NCBI RefSeq assembly: GCF_000516555.1
Contig: NZ_AZSJ01000004.1
Location: 486,505-530,412, forward strand
Direction: 5' to 3'
DNA: 43,908 nt
Source: Afipia sp. P52-10
Lineage (GTDB): Bacteria; Pseudomonadota; Alphaproteobacteria; Rhizobiales; Xanthobacteraceae
Shown: positions 31,751 to 40,360 of the stretch, one piece after another
How the letters are laid out: each line of letters begins with the position of its first letter
How positions within the stretch are numbered: position 1 is the first letter of the stretch
Position numbers and translations under genes: made by a program
Notes under the pieces: model-generated
Seen by the model: only the letters and a program-made list of their open reading frames with translations
Told to the model about the DNA's origin: nothing
Databases searched by the model: none

Positions 31751-32635
31751 ATGTCGGCTCTCGGCGCACTTCCCTCCGGCGTCACCTGCAGAACCATCAA
31801 CGAAGACGACCTGGAAGGAGTAATTAGTTGCCTCCGCAGAGGCTTTCCGCAGCGCAGCCGCGACTACTGGCATCAGGCCTTTGTACGCGCGTCGCAACGG
31901 GAAGCAATCGACGACCTCCCGCGCTACGGCGTTACCCTGGAGAGTCACGGGAAGATCGTCGGCGTTCTTCTCACGCTCTACGCTCGCTATCAGACCCAAC
32001 ATGGAAGCGAGATACGCTGCAATCTCGGCAGCTGGGCAGTGGACAACGAATTCAGGCCCTATGCCACCAAGATGATTCTTAAAGTTCTCAAGCGCCGAGA
32101 CATCACTTACGTCAACATCTCTCCAGCGCCCGCAACGATAAGGTTCAACGAGGCGTTCGGCTTCCGCCTGTTCTCGCATGGTCAGGTCGCGTTTGCTCCA
32201 GCGCTGAGTTCGGCGGGACGTGCGTGCCGCGTGGTCGAAGCGGATCCGAACGCACCCGAAATGGCAATGCTGTCTGACAATGAGCGGACGATCTTGTCCG
32301 AGCACGCAGCACTCGGCTGCTATGCGTTGATCTGTATCGACGGCGAGAAGGCTCATCCGTTCGTCCTGATCAAGCGTCATGTCGTACGTGGTCTCATTCC
32401 ATGCTGTCAGGTCATCTACTGCCGCTCCACTGCGGAGCTCAGCCGGTACGCTGGCGCGATCGGCCGCTTCCTCTTACCGAAAGGTATCGTGCTCTGTCTC
32501 GTCGATGCGACGGAGACAATTCCAGGCCTGCGCGGTCGTTATTTCCCAAATCGCGGGCCGAAGTATTTCAAGGGTCCGCGGCCGCCGTCGCCGGGCGATC
32601 TGACATTCACTGAGATGGTTGTCTACGGTCCATGA
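31751..32635 (+). CDS. GNAT-fold acyltransferase-like protein in polysaccharide cluster
   Basis: The 294-residue protein begins MSALGALPSGVTCRTINEDD, LEGVISCLRRGFPQRSRDYW and continues with KIVGVLLTLYARYQ, NLGSWAVDNEFRPYATKMIL, NEAFGFRLFSHGQVAFAPAL, which follows the GNAT beta-alpha plan including the NxxFGF segment that usually ends the acetyl-CoA site. The second half (residues 160-294) is less clear. Similar proteins occur in rhizobial exopolysaccharide clusters. It reads toward the flippase. Its own operator-like palindrome lies upstream. Acyl donor and acceptor are unknown. Confidence 0.7.
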   Translation: MSALGALPSGVTCRTINEDDLEGVISCLRRGFPQRSRDYWHQAFVRASQREAIDDLPRYGVTLESHGKIVGVLLTLYARYQTQHGSEIRCNLGSWAVDNEFRPYATKMILKVLKRRDITYVNISPAPATIRFNEAFGFRLFSHGQVAFAPALSSAGRACRVVEADPNAPEMAMLSDNERTILSEHAALGCYALICIDGEKAHPFVLIKRHVVRGLIPCCQVIYCRSTAELSRYAGAIGRFLLPKGIVLCLVDATETIPGLRGRYFPNRGPKYFKGPRPPSPGDLTFTEMVVYGP

Positions 32636-32963
32636 TCATGACCGCGTTCACGGTCACTCGCCCCGGCCCTGGGTGGTGTGCCGCTTCTCTCCGACGTCGC
32701 GGCAATAGGTCCAGTCATCATCCAGACAAAAGCGGACCCCTTTCCGCATCTTCCCGTCCCGCTCGCCTGTCAGAACCGGTTCGGGCGATCGTTACAACAT
32801 TACTGGTTTTGGCAATCATGCACTGACCTGCATCGGCGATAACCATAGATCGGATTCGTTCTGGCACGATCCAATGCTTCTCCCTATTCAGGTCAGAACG
32901 CGGCATCGGCCGGCTGCTGGTTCGAAGCCCCAAGCCTTTCCCGATTGCCTTAGGATAGCGACG
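32636..32963. other. Intergenic gap between acyltransferase and flippase
   Basis: No gene is supported. TGACCG/CGGTCA (about 32640-32657) makes a short hairpin right after the acyltransferase stop. An apparent N-terminal extension of the flippase frame covers 32874-32963 but is Arg-rich and unlike the protein. Confidence 0.4.
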
Positions 32964-34376
32964 GTGGACGACATCAGACGCACCCGTGAGTCTCACGGTG
33001 CAGACCAACCGCTTCCGACGACAGACATCCTGATGTCGCTTTCCGCGCTTGCCAAGAGCGGCGCGATCGGCAGCATCATCAAGCTCGTCAGCGCCGGCCT
33101 GTCGTTCCTCATGTTCGTGGCACTGGCCCTGATCACCGATGAACGGCAGTTCGGCCTTTACAGCGCAGCCTATGCCGGGGCCAGCCTGGCGTCCTTCTTC
33201 GCATCGGTCGGCCAACAGGGCACCGTGCTCAGGTTCTGGCCGCAATATGCCGGCGCCAATGACTACGCCTCGGCGAACAGCCTGATGGCGCGCGCCATCC
33301 TGGTCGCATTGGCCGGGCTGGCCATCGCCAGCCTCTTGATCTTCGGACTGGGATATCTGCCTTTCGCCATGACGAATGTGCCGGAGTGGCTCTCGCTGTG
33401 TGGCGCCGCCGCGGGACTTTGTTTCGCGCTCGGCTGGTCAGAGTTCACATCCGGCGCCTTCCGCGCCAAGAACGCGTTGATCTTCGGCCTGCTGCCGCGC
33501 GACATCATCTGGCGAGCGGCGATCATTGCAGCCTTCGTCGCGGCGCGCGTTATGGGAATCCAGCTCAGCGCGGTCGTCGCCCTCCACCTCACCGCCGGAC
33601 TGCTGGTCCTGTCCGTCGTTCCGCAGACAGTGCTGTTGCTGCGCGATACCGCCCGCGCCGAGCGAAGCTCGCTCACCCAGCATCAGAAGAACGAGTTCAG
33701 GAGCGTGACACTCGGGCTGTGGGGCGTCACCGCGCTGCCGCCGGCACTCGCGCAAGTCAGCACGCTGCTTGTCGCTGCGATCCTCGGCGCGGAGCTTGCG
33801 GGCGCAATCTTCGTCGCCGATCGAACCACCAGGCTCGTGATCCTCGCCCTCAACGGCATCAACCAGGCGCTCGCACCGCAGATTTCCGGAGCCTTCTATC
33901 GCGGCAACAAGGCTCACGTGCAGCGCATCACCAGCCTAGCCGCCTGCGGTGGCTTCATCCTTGCGCTGCTCGTGCTCGCGGCCTACACGATCTTCGCCGG
34001 TCCGATTCTGTCGATCTTCAATCCGAGCTACGCCACACCTGCGCTGAAGGCGACGCTCATCATCTTCGGCATCGGCGCGACCATCGGCACCGCCTGTGGT
34101 CCGGTCGAGTTGCTGCTGCAATTGACCGGCCGGCAGCATGCGCTGTTCAAGCTCTTGATGATCGTGAACCTGGTCGGGCTCGCCGTGACGGCGGCAGCGA
34201 CCTATCTGCTGGGTCCGGTTGGCGCGGCGCTCAGCATCAGCGGCACGATTGCTGCCTGGACCATCCTTGGGGTGCTCATCGCCCGCCGCACTCTCGGCAT
34301 CAACCCTTCGATCTTCGGATTCCCCATGCGAAACGGGCTGCGCGGAGCCCTCACACTGCTGGGAAGCCGTTCGTAG
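32964..34376 (+). CDS. Polysaccharide flippase (Wzx/MVF-like)
   Basis: A 470-residue membrane protein with about 12 helices (FLMFVALALITDERQFGLYS at the start of the first domain, ILVALAGLAIASLLIFGLGY, FILALLVLAAYTIFAGPILS, LKATLIIFGIGATIGTACGP). The pattern of paired helices and the FNPSYA(T)PALK element match lipopolysaccharide/exopolysaccharide lipid-linked repeat-unit exporters. It should flip undecaprenyl-PP-linked units to the periplasm. The GTG at 32964, with AGGA 10 nt upstream, gives a 23-residue charged N-terminus; an ATG at 33033 is a possible shorter start. It converges with the Wzz-type gene (68 bp apart). Confidence 0.88.
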   Translation: MDDIRRTRESHGADQPLPTTDILMSLSALAKSGAIGSIIKLVSAGLSFLMFVALALITDERQFGLYSAAYAGASLASFFASVGQQGTVLRFWPQYAGANDYASANSLMARAILVALAGLAIASLLIFGLGYLPFAMTNVPEWLSLCGAAAGLCFALGWSEFTSGAFRAKNALIFGLLPRDIIWRAAIIAAFVAARVMGIQLSAVVALHLTAGLLVLSVVPQTVLLLRDTARAERSSLTQHQKNEFRSVTLGLWGVTALPPALAQVSTLLVAAILGAELAGAIFVADRTTRLVILALNGINQALAPQISGAFYRGNKAHVQRITSLAACGGFILALLVLAAYTIFAGPILSIFNPSYATPALKATLIIFGIGATIGTACGPVELLLQLTGRQHALFKLLMIVNLVGLAVTAAATYLLGPVGAALSISGTIAAWTILGVLIARRTLGINPSIFGFPMRNGLRGALTLLGSRS

Positions 34377-34444
34377 GACGGCCGACACGCGCGGCGTCTC
34401 ACCCCACCGCACGGTTTCGGGTTCCTCGCAGCGGCCGGCTGCGG

Positions 34445-36508
34445 CTACTGGTGAATGACAACGCCGGTTGCAGTCTCGCGATTGCGCGCGAGCGCATCCA
34501 TGAGACGGGTGATGCGATCGGTATCCTGCGTGCGCGCATCGACGACGAACACGGCGAAATCGATGTGATCAGCGAGCTTGGCGATGTCTCCGACATTATC
34601 CAGCACGGTGCCGTCGATGACAACGATGTCGAACTCGGAGCGGACGTCGCCGGAGGCAACCCCCGTTTCGGTCCGTCCGGACAAGAGCGACATCAACGAG
34701 GACGCCGTCGTATGCACCGGCATGATGTCAGTGTCGGCCGCCATCGCCGCATCTGCCGGAAGCTTCGCTGCCGACGGCTCCACCTTGATCAGCACGCTCA
34801 GCATGCCGCGCTCGAGCGCGAGCGCATTCAGCGCATCGGCCACCGCCGTTCTGACCGTTCCGGCGCTGCCCGCGAGGAACAGCACCACCCGCCCGCGCAT
34901 GCCCCGCGAGAGCGCGATCCTTTCCAGAAGCTCCGCAAGATTGGCTTTGGCCTCCGGCGCAGGGGCGACGGCGTGAACGGATGCCGCATCGCTGGGGCGC
35001 GGACGCGCCTGCGGCGGCAGCACGCCCCATACCGGCAGATCGAGCGCGGCATTGGCTGGCGCGGGGACGCCGGTCTGGCTCCGGATCGCAGCGAGGCTCG
35101 CCAGCGATGCGGCAACCGGCAAGGCGACGCCGCCCGCATCGAGCAGAACCACCGCCACCGCCGCAAGCAGCAGGGATGCGGCAGCGATCGCAGGAATCAG
35201 CACCGGCAATGTCGGCCGATTGGGCCGAGCCGGCACTGTCGCCGCCGACACGAACTGGGTCTGCGAAGGCTGCAGCGACCGCTGCTCGCTCGTGGTCTTA
35301 TAGCGCGCGAGGAACTGCTCATAGATGCCCCGGTCGGCCTCGGCCTGGCGTCGGAGATCCTGCAGCTTCACCGCCGCCTCTCCGGTCATCAGCATTTCGC
35401 CTTCGACCGAGCCGAGCAGGGTCTCAAGCTGCTTCTGCTGATCGCGAAGCGTTTCATAATCCGACTTGGCGGCCTGCACGAGCCGGTTGCGCTCGGTTGC
35501 GATCTGCCGCTCGAGCTCGTTGCGCTGATTGAGCGCAATGACCAGGTCCGGGTGCCGATCACCGAAGACCGCCCGCTTCTGCGCGATCTGATCGTTCAGT
35601 TGCGTGCGCTGCGTGCGCAGCACGTTGAGCAGTTCCGAGCGCGAGCCCATCGACGTGTCGACATTGGAGCGCGCATCGCGCTGGATCTGATCGTAGCGCG
35701 CCTTGGCCTCCTCGGTGCGCAGCTTGGCGGCGGAAATCAACTGGCTGAGCTCGGTGGCCCGGACCTGTCGGGTGGTGCTGTCCCGGCCGGCCTCGACGAT
35801 TCCATGCTTGGTCTTGAACGCGGCGACCGCATCCTCCGATGCCGTCAGCCGGTCGCGCAGCGTTTTCAGGCGGCTGCTCAGCCAATCCGAGGCCTCCTCG
35901 GTCGCCAACGTCCGCGCCTTCGTCTGGTTCGCCACGAAGGCTTCCGCGATGGCGTTGGCATAGGTCGCCGCCTTCTGCGGATCGTCGGACGTGAACGAAA
36001 TGGCGACGACATAGGTCTGGCCGCGGCGGACGACCTGCAGGCGCTTGCGGAAATACATCAGCAGTTCGGACATGTCCGTCTCGCCGCCGGAGATGTCCCG
36101 ATCCTTGGCCACGTCCAGCTTCTCGATCAGCGGGATCAGGAAGCCGTCGGAGCTCGCGATCTCAATGATGCTGAGGAGCGAAGCCGTGTCCTGGCCAATC
36201 CCCGGGAGGACCTCCTGTTCGGTGGTCACCCTCTGCTCACGCGGATCGACGAAGATCAGCGAGGTTGCCGTGTAGCGCGCGGGGATGATGAACAGCAGCG
36301 CAAGGCCGAGCGCAAACAAGGCAAGCGCGAGCGCGGCGATCTGCCTGATGTTCCGACGCAGCGACGCGATCAGCTCGGCTGGCGAAAGCCGCTGGAGAAA
36401 GACCGTGCGGGCGCTCCCAGGCGGCTGCGCCTCAGGCCTCTCCCGCGAGGCCGGAACGGCTTCAGTGATCCGGTCGACCGGCCCCACTGCTGCCTGCCTT
36501 CCCAGCAT
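34445..36508 (-). CDS. Wzz/ExoP-like polysaccharide co-polymerase with degenerate kinase domain
   Basis: A 687-residue inner-membrane protein. A Wzz domain with the first membrane helix (residues 54-75) and VDPREQRVTTEQEVLPGIG is followed by a long coiled coil (180-390), the second helix (about 430-455) and a cytosolic domain. That last domain resembles a bacterial tyrosine kinase fold (RVVLFLAGSAGTVRTAVADA, then EFDIVVIDGTVLDNVGDIAK), but the P-loop lacks the Lys and Thr/Ser of GxxxGKT/S and the Tyr-rich tail is missing, so it probably cannot phosphorylate. It should control chain length with the polymerase and flippase nearby. GGAG lies 9 nt before the ATG at 36508; a TTG 8 codons earlier is disfavoured. 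Confidence 0.87.
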   Translation of the reverse strand: MLGRQAAVGPVDRITEAVPASRERPEAQPPGSARTVFLQRLSPAELIASLRRNIRQIAALALALFALGLALLFIIPARYTATSLIFVDPREQRVTTEQEVLPGIGQDTASLLSIIEIASSDGFLIPLIEKLDVAKDRDISGGETDMSELLMYFRKRLQVVRRGQTYVVAISFTSDDPQKAATYANAIAEAFVANQTKARTLATEEASDWLSSRLKTLRDRLTASEDAVAAFKTKHGIVEAGRDSTTRQVRATELSQLISAAKLRTEEAKARYDQIQRDARSNVDTSMGSRSELLNVLRTQRTQLNDQIAQKRAVFGDRHPDLVIALNQRNELERQIATERNRLVQAAKSDYETLRDQQKQLETLLGSVEGEMLMTGEAAVKLQDLRRQAEADRGIYEQFLARYKTTSEQRSLQPSQTQFVSAATVPARPNRPTLPVLIPAIAAASLLLAAVAVVLLDAGGVALPVAASLASLAAIRSQTGVPAPANAALDLPVWGVLPPQARPRPSDAASVHAVAPAPEAKANLAELLERIALSRGMRGRVVLFLAGSAGTVRTAVADALNALALERGMLSVLIKVEPSAAKLPADAAMAADTDIMPVHTTASSLMSLLSGRTETGVASGDVRSEFDIVVIDGTVLDNVGDIAKLADHIDFAVFVVDARTQDTDRITRLMDALARNRETATGVVIHQ

Positions 36509-37001
36509 CGGACGCACTCCAGTTTGGACCAAGGTTCTCCGCGCGCGGAGCCCCTGAAACGTAAAGATTTGTGCTTAAGCAACCGTTACGCTGACAGATT
36601 TTCGCAACCCCACAGCCCTGGCGAGAGCCCTTTCAGCCGGGCGCGATCCTCTCGAAATGGCCCAACGCAGCGCCTCGCGCGCCGCTGCGATCGCCAATGA
36701 CAGTAAGATGATGATTCCGCATCTACGTAGGAGCGCGGATAGAAAACTGCACGCGACCCGCGCCGTCGTCCGCCTTACGGCGTACCACAGGCGTCGCCCA
36801 CCTGGACGGCCCTGAACGCAGACCGTTGTAATATCAGCGATATGACGACGGTGTCCGTCGCCCGCCATGACGCGCGACGCTTGCGATGGGATGCACTCGA
36901 CCCCTGTACGGTGATACGGCCGGCCAACAAGGCTCTTTTCAAACCAACAGCGATTTGGTCAGCATGCGTCGGGGGGACAATGATCGGATAGGATATCCGT
37001 G
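36509..37001. other. Divergent intergenic region
   Basis: A 97-codon minus frame at 36575-36868 has one hydrophobic stretch but an Arg-rich rest and no ribosome site, so I do not call it. The region must contain the promoter of the Wzz-type gene. No clear repeat or hairpin was found. Confidence 0.35.
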
Positions 37002-37349
37002 ATGCGTAAAATTGTCCGCAAGGCTGTAATCATTGAGGCGTCTGTCTTCGAACTCGCGACCGAGATGGATGTGATCGAAGTCGATCGGCAGCTCTGGCTC
37101 GTTCCCCAATGGATTCCCAACCCGAATGGAATGACGAAGCGGCCCGAACGCATGGTGTCGCTGGAGACCACCGTCTACACGCGCCATCCCGGCGCCCATG
37201 TGGAATTCGTTCTGCATAATCCCGTACCGAGGTCAGTGCTGCGGGATCCGCTTCCCACGATCGGAACAGGTTCGTACATCGTCCGCGAACACCTCGATCT
37301 CGAATTTCCGATCGATACGACCGCGGCCGCATCGCTGACGCAGCATTAG
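37002..37349 (+). CDS. Hypothetical protein (115 aa)
   Basis: Begins MRKIVRKAVIIEASVFELAT, then EMDVIEVDRQLWLVPQWIPN, ending with REHLDLEFPIDTTAAASL. It is a soluble, beta-rich protein of even composition. The family is not recognised; small proteins like this one with LWLVP.WIP occur in Bradyrhizobium relatives as I recall. The ATG at 37002 follows AGGATATCCGTG; a GTG directly before it would add one residue. It stands alone, divergent from the Wzz-type gene. Confidence 0.75.
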   Translation: MRKIVRKAVIIEASVFELATEMDVIEVDRQLWLVPQWIPNPNGMTKRPERMVSLETTVYTRHPGAHVEFVLHNPVPRSVLRDPLPTIGTGSYIVREHLDLEFPIDTTAAASLTQH

Positions 37350-37635
37350 GACTTGCCGCAAAGTTGCGGCGTTTCGCCCACCGGGGTGTCCTTCGGCGGG
37401 CGGCGCGACCCGGCTTCGGTTAGCAGACGCCGACGATCACCGCCGCGAGTGCTCGCGATCTACGGGAGACGCGACCCAAATTCATCAAGCATGCTGCACT
37501 TCCTGCACATCGCACTGCACAATGTTCGAGAGATTATAGATCTGCGACGCATTGGCCGCTTGCCGAACGCGACGGCCGCATTAGGATCGCGGCGTCGTTG
37601 CGTTGTCCCGAACCAAGTTCACTCAACGACAGAGG
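37350..37635. ncRNA. Gene-free stretch; possible small RNA ahead of a terminator
   Basis: No protein frame is supported between 37350 and 37832. A good Rho-independent terminator at 37636-37676 lies 287 bp after the nearest upstream stop, which suggests that something transcribed ends there, either a long 3' UTR or a small RNA starting within this stretch. No promoter was identified with confidence. Confidence 0.25.
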
Positions 37636-37676
37636 CAGGGCCGCTCCCCCGTGATTTAGGGCGGCCCTGTCGTTTT
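37636..37676 (+). terminator. Rho-independent terminator far from any stop codon
   Basis: CAGGGCCGC (37636-37644) pairs with GCGGCCCTG (37661-37669) around a 16-nt loop and is followed by TCGTTTT. An outer CGACAG/CTGTCG pairing can extend it with a bulge. Confidence 0.75.
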
Positions 37677-37832
37677 ACCGGCATTTCATTCCAGCCGCAC
37701 TGCCGCGGCACTCCGACTTACCGCCAAAGCCCGGTCCGCACCGCTGCACGGAGCAGCCGGGTCTTTGCTTCATGACTGGCGCCGTATGCTTCGTGGCTGG
37801 CGCTGTATACCTTGGCGGCTGTCGCCCTACAC

Positions 37833-38075
37833 TTATGTCTTTACCAGAAGACAAGGGCGGCTACGCTTGCACGATCCTTCCGGGCAATCGACGCGATGGA
37901 TTGCATCCGTCACAGGAACATACTCGATCGGCTCAACGGCCTGCATAGCCGCCACGCTACGCGGCACGGGCAGATCGCTGAGTTCGGGCCAATCGATCTG
38001 CTCGAGGGCCGCCAAGGACATAAAGACGGCGGCGGGCAGGACGAACGAAAGCTTGCGACGATGACGTGCGTTCAT
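37833..38075 (-). CDS. Small exported or anchored hypothetical protein (80 aa)
   Basis: Begins MNARHRRKLSFVLPAAVFMS, LAALEQIDWPELSDLPVPRS: a basic N-terminus and a hydrophobic stretch at 9-24 typical of a signal peptide or anchor, then a short Pro/Val-rich body and three Cys near the end (DCPEGSCKRSRPC), which could form disulphides in the periplasm. No family is recognised. The ribosome site is weak (AAGAAG). A longer open frame to 38336 is not protein-like. The gene stands alone in a gene-poor stretch. Confidence 0.5.
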   Translation of the reverse strand: MNARHRRKLSFVLPAAVFMSLAALEQIDWPELSDLPVPRSVAAMQAVEPIEYVPVTDAIHRVDCPEGSCKRSRPCLLVKT

Positions 38076-38437
38076 ATCTGTTACTTCTTTACGCAATCCG
38101 CGAAACACCCGTAGATGACTGATTGCGCCTCGTAGCGACGGCGATGCTATCGATCTTCGCGACAGGGCATGTAGCATCGATGAGAGTTCGAGGATTGGAC
38201 GGGCTGGCGAAGTCGTCCCATTAATACGACTCGGCTGCATTTGACTATTCACGAAAGCGCAAGTTCCGCGACGCAAGCCGGACAATCGCATCACACAGTT
38301 GTCATGTCCGATGTTAAGTCCGAAACGCGATGCCATTCGTGGCTATCTCATGGCAAGCCATGGCGACGCATCACACACGCACGGACTGCAAGCCTTGAGC
38401 GTCAACGGCCTGCGAGAGTGACGTTCCGGACGAACGC
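38076..38437. other. Intergenic region without a supported gene
   Basis: No frame here is protein-like. It must hold the promoter of the small exported protein and the 3' end of the FAD oxidoreductase transcript. A GGAAC-N15-CGTT on the minus strand (38427-38404) has the wrong spacer length. Confidence 0.35.
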
Positions 38438-39721
38438 TCAAGCGCGTGCGAATGCTGCCGCGGCCTCACCTGCCGAACGGCCGCTGGCCGCAGCGGTATC
38501 GGACAACAGACCGAGCGGCCCGACCCAATCGCCGGAGATAAAGAGACCATCGACATCCGGGACGACGAAACTGGGACGACCGCTGGCGCCGCCCTTCGCC
38601 GCAAGAGGAATGGACGAGATCACCGGCATGGCTGGCAGGAATTGGCGCGCGCGCTCGTGCTCACGCCATCCCGGTTGCGCCAGATCGACAAATCCTTCGA
38701 GCTCGGCAACGAGCTGATCACGGCTGAACGTTTCGCCCGGCTCCAGGTAGCGCATCGTGTGGATGAGAGCTGCGCCGTCCGGCGCAAGACGCGCCGCGTT
38801 GCTATGGACGGAGAAGTACAGCGGGCGATCGACGGCGAGCGCAAACAGAACATCCGGGCGCGGCAGGTGCGCAAGGCCGAGGTCGAGGCAGGCCACCTTC
38901 GCCGGCACCGCTGCGGCTGCTGCCGCCCCAACAGCGTCGAAGGCAGGACATAGTGTCGCCACCTGTGCGGGATTCACGGCCAGCACGACCGCACGCGCGG
39001 TCAAGCCGGTGCCATCTGCAAGCTCGACACGCCAGCGTGTGTCGCGCTCGATCGATTCGACACGGCAGCTTGAACGCAGGTCAACACCGCGCTGGGCGCA
39101 GGCGGCGCATAAGCTGTCGATCATGGTCCCCCAGCCGCCGTCCAGATAGCGGGCGCCCCGCGTCAGGCCGCCATGAAGCTGATCGAGGAGCGTCCGCCCA
39201 TCCGCGACCTCCGGCGCATGGACGATGCTCGTCAGTCGCACCAACGCCGCAAGCATCGAGCGGACCATGGGCGATGGCGAGAGTGCTGCGAGCGCCGCGC
39301 TCAAGGATATTCCGGACGGAACGTCCGGCGATCCATCGCGCAGGCTGCGCAACAGTGATGCCAGCTCGGCTTTCTCCACGTCGGACAGTAACGTGGTCGC
39401 GGCAAGTCCTGCAGCCCTGAAAGGGGCTGGGTGCAGCGCGTTCTCGTAGACGAAGACTCCGTCGGCGAGAGCTGGAGGGCGGCCGGCCGCGGTGATGCCG
39501 AGATTCTGCAACGCCTTGTCGAGAAAACCGTCGCGATAAAGCGCGTGAGCCCCCTGGTTGAAGTGATATCCGGAGACGATCCGCGTCCTCGCCCGTCCGC
39601 CAAATTCCGATGCCGCCTCAACGAGCAGCACGCTGGCCCCGCTCTCCGCGGCGAAGGCAGCCGAAACCATCCCTGCGACGCCGCCGCCGACCACGACGAC
39701 GTCAACCTCAGATGCGCCCAT
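38438..39721 (-). CDS. FAD-dependent oxidoreductase (phytoene-desaturase/amine-oxidase-like)
   Basis: The 427-residue protein has a Rossmann FAD motif at residues 9-18 (VVVGGGVAGM), a second glycine-rich loop (FGGRARTRIV, GYHFNQGAHALYRDG) and the C-terminal FAD motif DGLFISGDWVGPLGLLSDTA. This matches NAD(P)/FAD-binding oxidoreductases of the phytoene desaturase/amine oxidase group, soluble in the cytosol; the substrate is not known. AGGAGGAGGCG precedes the ATG. It is divergent from an Rrf2 gene with two identical-arm operators in the 59-bp gap, so it is probably repressed by that iron-sulphur or redox regulator. Confidence 0.88.
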   Translation of the reverse strand: MGASEVDVVVVGGGVAGMVSAAFAAESGASVLLVEAASEFGGRARTRIVSGYHFNQGAHALYRDGFLDKALQNLGITAAGRPPALADGVFVYENALHPAPFRAAGLAATTLLSDVEKAELASLLRSLRDGSPDVPSGISLSAALAALSPSPMVRSMLAALVRLTSIVHAPEVADGRTLLDQLHGGLTRGARYLDGGWGTMIDSLCAACAQRGVDLRSSCRVESIERDTRWRVELADGTGLTARAVVLAVNPAQVATLCPAFDAVGAAAAAAVPAKVACLDLGLAHLPRPDVLFALAVDRPLYFSVHSNAARLAPDGAALIHTMRYLEPGETFSRDQLVAELEGFVDLAQPGWREHERARQFLPAMPVISSIPLAAKGGASGRPSFVVPDVDGLFISGDWVGPLGLLSDTAAASGRSAGEAAAAFARA

Positions 39722-39736
39722 CGCCTCCTCCTATTA

Positions 39737-39778
39737 CGGATAATTTGTATCCGATTTAACACGGATATATATTATCCG
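39737..39778. promoter_or_regulatory. Twin operators CGGATA-N5-TATCCG for the Rrf2 regulator
   Basis: Two 17-bp palindromes with identical arms, CGGATA-N5-TATCCG, occupy 39737-39753 and 39762-39778 in a 59-bp divergent gap. Centres are 25 bp apart. The second ends 2 bp before the Rrf2 ATG, leaving no room for a Shine-Dalgarno, and the first lies 15 bp from the oxidoreductase start codon. Confidence 0.85.
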
Positions 39779-39780
39779 CA

Positions 39781-40272
39781 ATGAGAATCAGCGACGGCGT
39801 CGAATGGGCGGTTCATGTATGCGGCGTGCTCGCGGCCGCGCCGGAGGGACGAGGTGTGCCCGGCGCCAAGCTCGCCGAATTTCACGCGTTACCCCCGGCC
39901 TATCTGGCCAAGCACCTGCAAGCGCTGTCGCGCGCCGGCATCGTCGCCGCGGATCGCGGCGCGAAGGGCGGCTATCGGCTCGGACGTCCGCCTGCCAAAA
40001 TCTCGTTGCTCGATATCGTGGTAGCGATCGAGGGACCGCAGCCCGCCTTCCGCTGCACCGAAATTCGCAAGCAGGGGCCCTGTCCGGCGCCGCCGTCGGC
40101 CTGCCGAAAGGCATGTCCGATTGCGCGTGCGTTTCTTGCAGCGGAAATGGCGTGGCGCCAGGCGCTCGCGAACGTAACGGTGGCGCAGATGAATGCGGCT
40201 GCCGCGGCGGAATCGTTCGACGACAAGCGACGCCGCGACTTTCAGGCATGGCTGAGCGCGGCTCTGCAATGA
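39781..40272 (+). CDS. Rrf2-family transcriptional regulator
   Basis: A 163-residue regulator with an N-terminal winged helix (MRISDGVEWAVHVCGVLAAA, LPPAYLAKHLQALSRAGIV, KGGYRLGRPPAKISLLDIVV). Four Cys at 92, 101, 108 and 112 (FRCTEIRKQGPC, ACRKAC) sit where NsrR and IscR-type members bind an iron-sulphur cluster, so redox, nitric oxide or iron sensing is likely, though spacing is not identical to those proteins. The start codon is at the edge of an operator and lacks a Shine-Dalgarno, suggesting leaderless translation and tight self-repression. The partner gene is the divergent FAD oxidoreductase. Confidence 0.92.
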   Translation: MRISDGVEWAVHVCGVLAAAPEGRGVPGAKLAEFHALPPAYLAKHLQALSRAGIVAADRGAKGGYRLGRPPAKISLLDIVVAIEGPQPAFRCTEIRKQGPCPAPPSACRKACPIARAFLAAEMAWRQALANVTVAQMNAAAAAESFDDKRRRDFQAWLSAALQ

Positions 40273-40360
40273 GCCGCGCGACCGCGATCAATAACACGCA
40301 GGAACCGGTGGCGTGCTGCATCGGCACGCCACCGGTCCGGTCGAGCCGAAATACGCGGCC

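Noticed and set aside
33386-36700. 1,104-codon open frame on the plus strand
   Set aside because: It is antisense to the Wzz-type gene and also overlaps the flippase in another frame. The translation is Arg/His-rich without any recognisable domain; it is a GC-driven shadow.
36575-36868. 97-codon minus frame upstream of the Wzz-type gene
   Set aside because: One hydrophobic segment but otherwise Arg-rich, with no ribosome site; likely chance.
38404-38427. Minus-strand GGAAC-N15-CGTT
   Set aside because: The spacer is one base shorter than accepted for EcfG promoters and the nearest downstream start is over 300 bp away.
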